Positions 23,665-35,700 of a DNA stretch of 64,000 nt are shown in pieces; the first letter of the stretch is position 1, and each line of letters starts with the position of its first letter. The DNA is from Polytrichum commune (lineage: Eukaryota > Streptophyta > Polytrichopsida > Polytrichales > Polytrichaceae). Location: contig OX485803.1 of the NCBI GenBank assembly GCA_950295325.1, positions 39,507,554 through 39,571,553 of the forward strand. Reading direction: 5' to 3'. A model generated the notes under the pieces. It searched no databases, had not been told where the DNA came from, and saw only the letters and a program-made list of their open reading frames with translations. The position numbers and the translations under genes were made by a program.

Positions 23665-26600
23665 ATGATGGGCCGGAGAAGAGCGTTGCTGCGGGCGATT
23701 CAGCTCTTCGCCCGTGCAGAAGCAGCCCCACATAAGTGTTGTGTACCAGCATCATCGACATCCAGCTCAAAATATGTACCTGCTTCTGCATTTTCCTCCT
23801 ATTCTTCTTCTTTTGAGAGGAGGAATCTGTGGACGCTGGGAGTGAGTAGGGTGGTGACAGGGCATTTGTGGAGGCAGCAGGTTCGCTATGTGAAAGTGAA
23901 TGGGTCGGAGGTGGGTATTTCTTCTTCTTTTTCCTCCATTTTCCGGAGGGGAGAGAGCGTGGGACATTTTTATCTGTGAAAAATTGACTTTGTAATGTAA
24001 TCTGTCATGTCCATTCCTTAATTGAATTGTGAAACAAATAAGGGCAATTTTTTAGGCATAAGGAGTAGGGATGCATAGTCGAGCGGGATTGATGATTGAT
24101 AAGACTGACAGTTTTTAATCCATTTCTGAGAGGGAATCGCCTTTTAGTTTATGAAGTAGAGGATCAGGCCTCTCTCTCCCTTCTGTGGTTGAGCCCAGGA
24201 TTCAATTCTTCTAATGCTTGAATTTAATCACCTCTTTCCCACTTCATGTGTCTCCCTCGCCTATTTTCAGAAATACGTAATTAAATTGCAACTGAAAGCT
24301 AAGCATTGATGTGAGTGATTCCTGATCGATATGGTCAGCTGATGTAGCTGTGTACAGCACTTCACTCCCGCAAGAGAATTGGTGTCTAAATTTTTGTGCG
24401 CATGCAGGTCAAGCAAGGCAATGTCATTGAGCGGAAAGGTGAGCTTGTTTACTATTTCATTTCCTTCAGGGTTTAGGGGTTGTGATGTTAGGCGCTTCAA
24501 TTCTTCCTTTCCTGCTTTATCTGGGGTTTAGGGTTTATGGGTTCGGGTTGGAAGTTGACTCTTTCTATGAATACATCTTGGTTGCATCAACCTAAGGATG
24601 ATGCTCTTTGACCGACATTTGCAATATTATAATCTTGTGTGGTGGATGAGCAAGGATGATTGACAGACCTGAATGGTGGTTTATGGGTTTGTCAGGGCGT
24701 CTTTATCAGGTATCGTTTACTAACCTGGAATTGATCTTATACTGTGATGGCTGCATCCAATACCATTCTTTGAAGTCTTCCCAGAGAATTTGGCCTATGC
24801 TTGATTTTATTTAGGAGAGGTTTTTCATGGTTTTTTGTTATAAAGCCTGTGCGTGTGCATCATTGTATGTGTTATTTTGCTGCATTCACATTTGCCTTCA
24901 TGACCTTTTTTGTAAAGGTACTGAAAACTCAACACACCCAACAAGGCCGAGGTGGAGCAACCATTCAGGTGAGATATTATGAAAAGCATTGGGTTATGAA
25001 CTGAGGTGGTGGAGTTGATGAATTTAACTTTCTTGTGGACAGTAGAGGATGTAATGATTTCTCTCATTCTTTGCTAGGTCTGGAATTATGTCTGGATTGT
25101 AATGCTATACCTGTAACTGAACAGGTGGAGTTACGGGATGTGCAAAGTGGGTTAAAATCCAGTGAAAGACTGCGCACTTCAGAAAATATCGAAAGTATGG
25201 TAACTTCAATTCGCTCAATGCTAGAGAGGGTCATGGCCTGTTTCTTTTTGCCATTTCTATTTGCATGCTGATAGTGGGATTTAGACTGCACCCAGTTCAA
25301 GGTTAGTATTGTAGCGATGCTTTCTTTCAATTTTAGCAAATATGTAAAATGAGATAGGAAGCATTACTTTAGAACACAGACAGAGCAGTTGTGGCTTGTC
25401 ATATCTAGATCCGGGTTGGGAACCAATTTATGTTCGTGTGTAAATCTGCTTGTTCAATTCTGTAAACACACAGGTAGGTCACAGTAACTTTGAAAAAATT
25501 CAACATCAGGACTAATGTTTGGTGAGGATTGGCTCTGGAAAGTCCTTGAGGCATGTTCTTGTGTAAGTCTGATGTTCTGTTTTTGATGCAGGAGTTTTTG
25601 TGGATGAAAAACCCTACACATTTTTATATGCTGAAGGTTCTAGTGTTATTTTGATGGAGTGAGTTTACCACTATCCTTGACAAGTTTAATTTTATTGTGC
25701 TTGTGATGAGGATAAATGACAGCTTAGCATTTGTCCTGTTCTAAGTTTGACCTATCTATCAAGCTGGTTTGGAGATTATACAAAAATGTGATTTTTTGCA
25801 TGTCTGTGTGTGCTGAATAGTCAGAAGCTCTCTAAATATGATGTAGTGATGTAACTGTGCAGACCCAAGAGTTTTGAGCAGTTAGAACTGTCTAAGGATT
25901 TGCTAGGACCTGGAGCCGCATATCTTTCTGGTATGTTCTCGAAGTTCTTAAATGCTAAAAGGTTGATCCAGAAACCATGGTGGTGTAACAGGGACTAATG
26001 GAAGTTCTATGTGTTTGGTGTGGATTGTATTGAACCACTTCAAAACAGTGTTTTATAGAATTGTAGAAAAGTGCAAGTTTTTCGAGAATAATCTCTTTAA
26101 GTTGCATTGCTATCGAGATTCAAACAAGGATTTCATAACAGAAGATATGATTGCCAAGCAGATGGGATGGAGGTGATTGTACAGCAGTATGATGGTCAAC
26201 CATTTTCAGCGACTGTGCCACCGAAGGTTACATGTACAGTTACTGAAGCTGAACCCTTCTTCAAGGGCCAATCAGCAACTCCCACGTCAGTAGATTCATA
26301 CCCCTGATCTCATAGCTTGTCTGGCTTGCATTTATGAACTTTTTTTGCTATCACACAACAGGATCAAGTGTACCAAAGGACTACTCTCTGCTTTTACCCA
26401 TAGTGTGATGAATTGTTTCTATGCTAATTTCCGCAAATTGTCCAACTTGGACCTCTTCTCAGTAAGTTATTACCTAATTCGATTCAGGTACAAGCGCATT
26501 GTACTGGAAAATGGTCAAACAATTCAGGTGAGTACTCCTGTTTGGTAATTGGTGAGTTTTAAAGTGTTGATGTACATATTGAGATCACTTTTCAAGTAGA

Positions 26601-27159
26601 CATCTTTGATTTCATCAGTGATATCTGCTATGTTATCTTGTGACTATTCCATAGTATGAGACTTTGATTTGTTGATATTCTGGGTGGTGTGCAGGCCCCT
26701 TCATTCATAACAGCGGGAGATCGAGTTGTAATTGACACATCAGACAACTCATATGTCACAAGGTTGGTTCCTGGATTCTCATGACTTAGTCTTTGGTGCA
26801 ATTTGCACCCAATTTGCCCACCTACCACAAGGTAGGCAGTAAACCCTTTTCTGTACCAAGGGGACTCTTGAACAGACTAGGGCAACGGGCTCAAATTTAC
26901 GTCAACAAATATGCTGATGTTAGTTTTTCTTTGCTTTGTATCCAATACAGTTCAACACTGTAGAGCTTCACAGTCTACATTGTGTGGAGTAAATAATACC
27001 TGTCATATTTAAAAATCTCATCTGATCTGAAGTTGTTACACAGTATGATAAACATCTCAAGAATATGCTACATGAAGTCTCTTATCTCTTGTCAGCTTTT
27101 ATCATGTTTATTTAAGTCTGATTTTATTGTGTGGTTATGTTCTCAGAGCCAAGGAGTAG
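23665..27159 (+). CDS. Organellar elongation factor P
   Basis: EF-P relieves ribosome stalling at polyproline stretches. The exons are 23665-23910, 24408-24438, 24696-24709, 24918-24968, 25125-25194, 25592-25658, 25863-25930, 26162-26285, 26488-26527, 26695-26762 and 27147-27159 (792 nt, 263 residues). Residues 1-75 form a basic, Ser-rich targeting peptide (RRRALLRAIQLFARAEA) without acidic patches. They are followed by the KOW-like domain (KQGNVIERKGRLYQ, VLKTQHTQQGRGG, VELRDV.SGLKSSERLRTSENIE), the central OB domain (VDEKPYTFLYAEGS, ELSKDLLGPGAAYL) and the C-terminal OB domain (VTCTVTEAEP, ITAGDRVVIDTSDNSYVTR). The third exon is only 14 nt. The modified-residue loop tip is Arg108. If the last intron is retained, the protein would end in LVPGFS instead of AKE. 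Confidence 0.9.
26816..26910 (+). repeat. Short dispersed repeat (copy 2 of 3), in EF-P intron 10
   Basis: This is the same CCCACC...AAGGTAGGCAGTAAACC...GGACTCTTGA unit as at 20172 and 39521. It lies inside the last EF-P intron. Confidence 0.7.
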
Positions 27160-28117
27160 TAAGTTTGGGGCCATGTGCTTTGGACTGCATTACTTCTCTA
27201 CTTTCACTTATCAACCACCGAGAGTGTATCTGACAGCAAGTTAACATCCTTGAGATTCATTGTTATGGCATCCTGTCCCTTGTATACTCCAGGTATCATA
27301 CCTTTACCATTGAGTTGCATTGGCTGACACCATAAATACAAACTGTATTAGAAAGGTAGAGTTATTCCAGCACATTACTTGTGCAGGAAGTTATTTCCTG
27401 GCTGTATGAGACAGACAGCCATTATTAGAGGATTGATGAACGCATAGACTAATTAAGCCAATATGTCTTGAATAGTTCATATTTATCTGAACAGTTGTCA
27501 ATTCTTAACGCCTGAAATGTGACATGAGGGTCCTCTACACAGCACCATTTCGTGCTTATACTTTGTGCAAGTTGAAAAGGTATTTCTGGAGTTCATTATT
27601 AGAATCTTGATATGAGGAACAGAGCATGTTCAATGGGTATCATGGCTATGATTTGAAGTTTACATCGTCACATGAAGGCTTGTGGAGTAAATGCTCTACA
27701 CATATTCATTCTTTCTAGTTGAGTATGGGCTAGAAGATTTAAAACATTTTAAGCAGCTTTTCCACCAGATAGCAACTTAGTTATTGCATTCTTTTACAAG
27801 GCGCTTACTATGTTTCGAAGCATCCTTAGAATCCAAGCATACACAGATGTGTAACCAATCACCCTTGAATACAACATAAGATCACCTCCTACCTTCAAAT
27901 CAACCATACCACAAGTACTTGTAGTGAACACTTGCGCGTGTAGAGGTAAAGATAAGCTTTACAAATCAAACATATAATACAATGGACAGAATCATGCTAT
28001 AGTAACCACTATTAAGTGATAGCACATAATTTGGCCAATTTGCATCTCCATGTGTTCCAGATCCACATACCCACACTTTTGGATGGACATGATTGGAATC
28101 CCAGTCAATTTCTCAAC
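27160..28117. other. 3' flanks of two convergent genes
   Basis: EF-P (plus) and the ISCA gene (minus) end facing each other. No gene or repeat is recognised between them. Confidence 0.5.
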
Positions 28118-29715
28118 CTAGGCAGCAAATGATTTTCCACAGCCACAGGTGGAAGAAGCATTTGGGTTACTAAATGAAAATCCACCGCCAATCAATGCAT
28201 CGCTGTAGTCCAATTGCATCCCGTACAGAAACAGCAAGCTCTTCGGATCACACACTGCAAGTCAGGCACATTCCCTTAGCATCCGTTAGCATTTATTGCA
28301 TGAGAAGCACAATAACTGGTCAAAAGCTAGTACATTCTGTCGAGTGAATATCTTACACGAACAGCACTCTTATTTCAGTCTTAACAAATAATAAATCAAG
28401 GACATCAGCTCCTGGTAGCATTGAAAGGACTAAATAATCCACCACTCTTCGAAACATTCAATTGCAGTTTACAAGCATCAAAGCCTTGTATCAAAAGCAT
28501 CAAAAGCAAGTCCATACCCATGTTGAAACCCTCGTATTCTATGATAGAGTCATCAGGTCTGAGGTTCGATCGTTCTTCAAAGTCCATCACATAAGACATG
28601 CCTGAGCACCCACCCTGTCTAACTCCAACCCGTAGACATATCTCCTTCTCTTGACTAGCTCTGAGTCGATTAAGGTGATTCAAAGCCTTCTCTGTAAGGG
28701 TGATAGCAGGTGCAATACTTGAAGGCGAGGCAGTTGCTGCAAATCATCAAATTCGAAAATCAGAAATTTACAACAATGTTCACTCCTGGTCTTCTATCCC
28801 GACGTGAGAAAAATCACCGATGCAAATCCCAGATTTGTTACCTTCCATGAACACAATTGCACACTTCCAGCCCAATTCCACACATGTGTTGCTTCAGTAG
28901 CCACAGATATGGAATTAAATCCCAAATTTTCCTCTCCAAGCAAGCTAAATGACCCTTGAAATTGCTGAATGTGCCTTAAAACCTAATTCCTAAGAACAAC
29001 CTCACCCTTGCATGTTTATGTGCACATACACACAGTCCCCCCACATCTTCCCACCATAGCAGGCCAACCGCAAGTTCCTCTATCCCTTGTCGACCCTGCA
29101 ATTGAAACCAAAACCTATTCTAGGTTTACAGACTTGTCGAGATTGAGCATGAATGACGGTGATTTCTGCAGTCACAGTCTCTAACCCTCCTTGCATGCGG
29201 GCACTCTTTTGGAACAAATTCAACAATTCCTGCGACACAGACAGACTGTTCCAATCCCAACCCCTTTCCGCCTGTCATCCACATCACTTCTTTGGAGTGC
29301 TCTGGGGGAGATTCTCGTCCTCAGTCGATGTGAATTTCCTTACGGAACTAACTACACCCGATGCGGGCCGGGCCTCCACTACGTTTTCCGAATCTCTTCC
29401 TTTTCTCTCACCTAACCCTCTCGAAAGAACAATGCACGAAACTGAACCAAATCCTCCCAACCACAACACGCCGAGACCCCCTACAAGGCCAACAAACTTT
29501 GACGCAGACCGAAGCCAGAACATTTAAGCATCCTTACCCGATTCTGAAGCGCGAACGACGAAACCAGCCCTCCTGTGCGAGCTCCTCATGGCCAGCGAGG
29601 CCGAGGGAAACGATGGCGCGTAGGAGGTGGAAGGCCGCGAGGGAGCCACTGTCCTGGGCGCCCAAGAAGAGCATGCGGATTGCGCGAAAGCCGCCATCGT
29701 CGTTGCTTGCATCAT
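28118..29715 (-). CDS. Plastid A-type iron-sulfur carrier (IscA/SufA-like)
   Basis: A-type carriers bind iron or a [2Fe-2S] cluster and pass it to plastid targets. The exons are 29715-29538, 28736-28518 and 28254-28118 (534 nt, 177 residues). Exon 1 encodes a Ser/Ala/Arg-rich transit peptide with a VVRAS-like processing site near its end. The A-type domain starts at [10 protein letters not shown] and carries the three ligand cysteines in [10 protein letters not shown] (Cys103) and TCGCGKSF (Cys169, Cys171). The [20 protein letters not shown] and [11 protein letters not shown] blocks are typical of the plastid CpIscA group. All three introns/exon joins keep frame. Two ATGs lie side by side (29715 and 29712). 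A telo-box (AAACCCTAA, 29743-29751) sits just upstream. Confidence 0.92.
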
Positions 29716-30277
29716 TGTGACAAATCCTTCCAAACCCTGGTGAAACCCTAAGGCAAGGAGGCAAGGTGGGAAGGGAATGAGAGTCGAGCGGAGTTGAGTT
29801 ACGATGGGAATGAGATGAATTGAGATGAATTGAAATGGATTGAGAAGAGTTGAGGAAAGATGCGAGGTCAGGCGAGCGCGGCGATGGAAGAACGGATGCG
29901 TCACACGGCAACACATACAACCCCCGCACGCCACTTCCTTCGGGCCTCCCCTCGCCGCGAAGGTCCCGGTCCCACCACACGAGATATTTTATGCAAAATG
30001 TTCACATGCAAGTGTTTTAATTCAAATAACTTATTCATCATATTTGCATGGTTATTAATTTTATAAAATTATTTTAGTCATCGAGTCTATTATTAACTAA
30101 TAAATAGTTGGAAGAAATGCAAGGATCGTTTGTAAGTATTGTAATGAGAATAATCCTTAAAAAATGGACCTTAAAAATGATCGTGATAAATGTAAATAGG
30201 CATAGCATTAATCGACTTCTCATTTCTACAAGGCGATGGACAGTGAGAGGCTGACACAAACCATAACTTTCCAGCAG
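29716..30277. other. ISCA upstream region
   Basis: This is the promoter and leader of the ISCA gene. It contains a run of GAATTGAGATGAATTGAAATG-like short repeats (29795-29855) and no other recognised gene. Confidence 0.45.
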
Positions 30278-30400
30278 GCTAGAAACAAGTGTTGGGGTGG
30301 ACATGCACAATAAGTTTTGGTTTCCTTGTGAGATTGGTGTAAGTAGACACGTGCAAGTTGCACATTGCTCAACGGATTTAAAAGTATGCTCATGTTGCTA

Positions 30401-30773
30401 CATTGAATATGAGTCTGAGTATCACCAATTCTAATTGTCTTGCTCAATATTGATTGCAAACCACAATATAGTGTTACCAACACTAGATGATAACCCAACA
30501 TTATTTGTCATTCCTTGTAAATGTTTTGGGGGATTATAGATTTGTGGTGTTGCAATTACTATCACTTACCAAGTGACTTTTCATCCAAAATTCAATCATC
30601 TATGAGAATATTTCATCACTAGTTGCTGACAAGAGAAGGTAGGGTTTTGGCCAATGGATGGAACTCATCCATCATCCATGAAATTATTTGTTCACTTAGT
30701 CATAAGAAGTGTCATCCGAAAAGTTAGCATAGTGGCATCAAATACCATATGACACTAAATGTGATATTTAATG
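30401..30773 (+). mobile_element. MITE family A copy with TA flanks
   Basis: The 373-bp element starts CATTGAATATGAG and ends GATATTTAATG, with TA on both sides (30399-30400 and 30774-30775). It aligns with the copies at 3955, 18720 and 39716. The paralogous sequence at 31694 lacks it. Confidence 0.85.
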
Positions 30774-30795
30774 TAGTTGTTGCATGGTTTAGCTA

Positions 30796-31014
30796 CACTA
30801 AATATGATATTTAATGGATCTTATTATTATTGGAATTACACAATACTATACCTTTTTAACATTGATCTAATTTTTTACCAAGCAAATATGTTATTATTTT
30901 ATAATGTCCAAACGGCCAATTTGACATTTGTTGGTAAAATATGAGATATACAGTAAATAGATATAGCATTATTTAATTCCAAATAGTAAGTGACATTGAA
31001 TATCACATTTAGTG
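30796..31014. mobile_element. MITE family B copy with TA flanks
   Basis: The 219-bp element starts CACTAAATATGATATTTAAT and ends CATTGAATATCACATTTAGTG. The arms are imperfect inverses over at least 60 bp, and TA flanks both sides (30794-30795 and 31015-31016). The paralogous empty site is at 31714-31715. Confidence 0.85.
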
Positions 31015-31740
31015 TAGTTGTTGATATAGGGTTACATATTATGAATGCCACCATGAGTGTACTTGTTATGAGCACATGCCATTTATTTAGCACTCATGGA
31101 AATATAAACCCATGAGTGCCTCCCGGCCAATACAACTTTTCACTTTCCTCAAGTGACGTGGGACCATTTTCAACTCTTTGAAGAAGAAGCAAATTTAAGT
31201 AAACAACTTAACATAGTACAATCTCTACATCTCATCCCTCGTCCATTCGTCAGCTACTAAGGTGTGTATGCAGGTGTTATTTGGTTACTTCCTTAATCGG
31301 ACACTTATATTTGATCGTGTGTGGTTTTGCTGACAATCGTAAAGCAACCACCACAAGAAGACATATGTTTTAAAGAGATTGGATTGCATCCTTAAAGTTC
31401 TATTGAATATTGTACTCCACATTCAATAATAAACACAATTGAGAGGACCCATGATTTCAGTTAGGACTCCACAAACATGCACTTGAGATAATCATATTCA
31501 AATCAAAAGGAATGGGAGATCGATTTTTGATGATCTTTCTAAAACACAAGCTACCCTCTCTAACAGCCTACCCTCTCCTACAAGTGTTGGGGTTGACCTG
31601 AGCAACAAGTTTCAGCTTGCATTTGGGATTGGCGTAAGTAGACATATGCAAGTTGCACATTGTTTAACAAATTTAAAACTATACATAAGTTGCTAGTTGT
31701 TGTTGGGTTTAGCTAGTTGTTGGTTTAGGGTTATACAATG

Positions 31741-32733
31741 AACAATACTCAAGATAAGTATTCTTTTTGGAAGGGACCCTATAATAAAAGGGACATAATA
31801 CCTGGAAATTTCTCAGCCCCACAGTGCATCAGCCTACAATAATGTGGTTACAGATTGTCTCCCAAAGACATAGCCTTGAGTGTTAACTTCTTCTCTTCCT
31901 TGACCAATAAGCTTACACTTCTTGTTACATTGAACTATTTGTATTCCTTTTGAAGTGCGTGTTCATTTGGAATCACATTGAGGCTAATCATAGGTATCAT
32001 ATTTGGGTCACTGACATAATTGGGAACTTCTACCTCGTGCAATGACCTTGAGAATGTGACCTTGAGAGTCCCATCAAAACCAGTAGGTTCAGATTTCTAG
32101 CTCAGAATTTATAGTTGGAAATCCATCCATACACCATGGAGCCACTATCTTCTTATATTGACATGTGTAGCGCTTTGAAGACGTGCTAAACGATCCAGAA
32201 GTGATAAGAAAAACATCATGTAGCAGAATGCAATGCAGGGAAAAACATGTGCACAAGGAAGGTCTTTGAAGTACTGAAGAGCTGCATTGCCAATGTAGAC
32301 TACAATACAGGTATCAAGGGAAAACGTTCCAATTATCAAAAAGGGTGGTGACACAAACTCGGATCACAAATGTACAAGTAGTGGTTATGAACTGATGTGG
32401 GCATAATTTTGGAAGTGGCCTGAAAATGCTTTTCTGACAAGATATCCCCTTGCATAGACAATGGAAGAAAAGGGTGCAGCTTTCAGAGGTGAAAGCACTA
32501 CAGGTCACCCCAAGACTTTTATCTTCCCAAAAAATAACTTACAATCTTTGCACTACGGCATAAAAGATTCCAGTGAACTCGTGGATACTCTCCTAAACCT
32601 TGCTCTAGCAGCATACTAATTGTAATTGAAGCTCCAAATGGTGTAGTGCAAAGGGGATCCACGAAGAATCTCAATGTAAGTGAAGCCTAAGGAAAATTTG
32701 TGCAGACAAGCACTACAATAAAGCCACCTCAAA
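31741..32733. other. Intergenic and 3' flank of the OZ-like gene
   Basis: No gene is recognised. The last few hundred bases before 32734 probably include the 3' UTR of the minus-strand zinc-finger gene. Confidence 0.45.
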
Positions 32734-35700
32734 TCACCTTCCTCGACCTCTGCCACCCCTTCCACCTCCTCGGCCTCCACCACGACCCCCTCCACGGTCG
32801 CCTCCACCTCCAAATGATGACCTTCCCTCAAAGCCACCTCCTCTCCCACCTCTCCCACCACGGCCACCACCACGGCTACCACCCCGCCCACCACCCCGAC
32901 CACCACCTCTTGATGGTGATCCTCTGTCTGACCAACAATCATCTGAACCTCTTCTGTAAGAGTCCCGACCGCCGTCTGCAGACCATATATCTCTTGGTCT
33001 CCCTACACATGACAAAGTCAGAGGCAAAGTCTTATCTTATACATGTATAACTGCATACCATTCTTTAATCTACTTAGGTAGAGGCAGTCCAAAACAACAG
33101 GGATATCATGGAGGATATGTAGAAGAATATCATCAATGTGGTGACTAAATATGATACCTAATGGAGATACTGTTAACACACTTAAATTTGACTAATTGAT
33201 CCATCCCGCCATTGCACTTGCAGGAAAGGTAAAAGTCCAATTACTCTATACACTGGCTTCTTCCAGAAGTCCACAAAAGAAATCCCCATTGAGGTAAATC
33301 GATAGTAACAGAAGAAGAGGGCTAAAATACCTTCAGGCTCAAAATCATCATCTGCTGCAGCCCAGAATCTCCCTGGCACTGGATCTCTGCCAGAGAAACT
33401 ACCCCCACGTCCTCGCCCACCTCTCCCTCTGCTGTCTCTCCCTGAACCACCTCGTTTAAGGGCCGCCCCTCTGGGAGCAAAGTCTTCTTCGTCATCATCA
33501 TCATCATCCATGCCAAAGTCCAAGTCTTCAAACTCTTCATCATCTGAAGTTTGACTCACATCGCGCTCCCAGCTACTACGCCCTCTGGAGGGAGGCCCAT
33601 CAGAAGATCGGCCACCTCGTGATCTTGCAAAGTTTGAGTTCCGACTTCCAAGTGAGTCATTAACACGACCTGAGGTTTTCCTGCTTGATATGGGTTGGCT
33701 TGACTCAAAATCACTGTCATCATCCTCATCTCCAAAACCAAAATCTTCATCATCTGAAGTAAGACTATCTCCAAGGTTGTTATCAGAGTCATCGCTCATA
33801 TCAAAATTGAACCTACTACTAGTCTTAGTGTCACTCCTTGTTGGAGTCCATTCCTCATGCTTAGTTCGCTTGCCAACTACACCTTCATCCCTGCCAAAAC
33901 TTCGAACTTCTTGGTTGTCTTCATATGAAGGTCGAGGTCGTTCCTCAGAGCGGGCAAATCGGGACCGACCTTGTACATCTTCTCTGTCATATGATGGTCG
34001 GCCTCGCTCCTCTGAGCGTGTATACTGAGGTCGTCCTCGCTCTGCTGAGCGTTCAAATGGGGCTCGCCCTCTGTTATCAGAACGTTCAAATGAAGCGCGC
34101 CCTCTGTCATCAGAACGTTCAAATGAAGCCCGCCCTCTGTCATCAGAACGGCCATAGGATGAACGACCTCGCTCTTCCACTTCTCCATATGAAGATCTTG
34201 TGAATTCCCTATCCCGACCACCTGCTCTTGAAGAGTCCCTCCTGTCATATGATCTGCCAGCATCCCTTGGTCGCTCTGTTTGACATTCAAAGCACTCTCT
34301 ATTCCTGGCAAAGTTATGGAACCTGCACCTGTAACATGCATAAGAAAACACCCTTCCATGTCTTAGACCTAGCTTCCTTCAATATTTCCTTGCTTGCCTC
34401 CAGCTAAGATATCACGAGTTCAATTTGGAGGTGGGAGAAATTTATAGAAATGACCACGGACACATGGCATGTGTTTCTCATAAAGCAGAGTAGAATATAA
34501 AAACACTTTTCTCTCTGCCCTCTGATATACCTGAGGAGTCATACATCTAGTTTATTGTTTTTAAAATGTAAGACATTGATGCACAGATCCACTGAGGCAA
34601 TGCATGGCTCACAATCAGTGGCACTTCTTTGTGTTGTAAGAATATAATATCTCTTGAATTGTGACAATGCATCTATGACTGAGGTGGTAGGAGCTATTTA
34701 CTGTTAATCAGGGCAATGATGTATGTGCATGTACTAATCCATTTTAAGCGTATATGCACATGCACCTAAGACCTGGACAAAGTGCATGACAATACCTGGG
34801 ACACTCCCAATCTCCCTCCTTCAACGGATGACTTGATTGAGCTCCTGAACCTTTAGCTTTACATTTCTTGCATACAATATTTCTTGAGAAGTTGATGAAG
34901 TTGCATCTGTAATATTGCAGAAGTAAATGGTAAGACTGAATGTGTGCAAAAACCTGACAGTTTATCTTCAGCAACATGTTAATATTGAAATGCCTTCCTC
35001 CAAATAAATCCTAATAATAAGTTTTGTGATTCACCAGTAAAATACTGGTGGAAGTTTTTGAATCAGCTGGATCAGCTCTGGAGTTGGTGTTAATGCATAG
35101 CACTTTAAATCATCCTTCTCGGCAAACTTCAAAAACATATGTAAATTTTGCGAATTACTTGTAATGCACTTGCACTAGCATAAATTCATGCTTGCTTTGA
35201 AGCTTACTCTGTACACTGCCAGTCTCCAGCTGGAAGCTCTTGCGGAGGACGTTTGGTTTCACATTCTCGGCACTCTGTATTTCTTGAGAAGTTGACATAG
35301 CTACACCTGCAACACAATTCACAACCAACACATGCATTAGACTAGAGCTACAGACTTGCCATTGCATCCTGAAATTCTATTCAGAGTGCTCATGAACAGG
35401 AAATGCCACTACTCCTGCGAAACCACAAACAGCAGAGGGAAAGCATTGATATTACAGCTTTTCATCTTGTATAACTTACTCTGGGCACTTCCAATCTCCT
35501 GGCTTGACATCAGAATTTTCTCCAAAGGCACTTCTTCTGATTCCCTTATCTTCACGAGGCACATTTACAGGTCGTGGTGCAGGTGGTGGCAACGAGGGAT
35601 CTCGTGGTGTCTCACTTGCTTTAACTACTTCCATTAGCAATTTCTTGGCTGCAGCCTCAACATCCTCTGCAATATATTCTCCAAAAGATTGGTCCATAGC

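Larger units (their letters stand above)
30278..31740 (+). repeat. Duplicated LTR-like segment, one copy filled by two MITEs
   Basis: The segment starting CAAGTGTTGGGGT at about 30278 recurs at about 31567 (CAAGTGTTGGGGTTGACCTG). Both continue with GTAAGTAGACA..TGCAAGTTGCACATTG to GTTGCTA. The 5' copy is interrupted after that TA by MITE family A (30401-30773), and after the next TA by family B (30796-31014). The 3' copy reads straight through at 31694-31720. The TGTTGGGG start would fit an LTR end, but I see no coding region between the copies. Confidence 0.7.

Noticed and set aside
26763-26783. Read-through end of EF-P (LVPGFS and stop) without the last intron
   Set aside because: Splicing to 27147 gives a short ending right after the conserved NSYVTR, closer to the family. 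Kept only as an alternative in the EF-P entry.
32616-34359. Long Val/Glu/Gly-rich and His/Leu-rich frames on both strands over the OZ-like gene
   Set aside because: They are out-of-frame readings of the RGG and RGRxxFERS repeats. The chosen frame matches family domains and splice phases.
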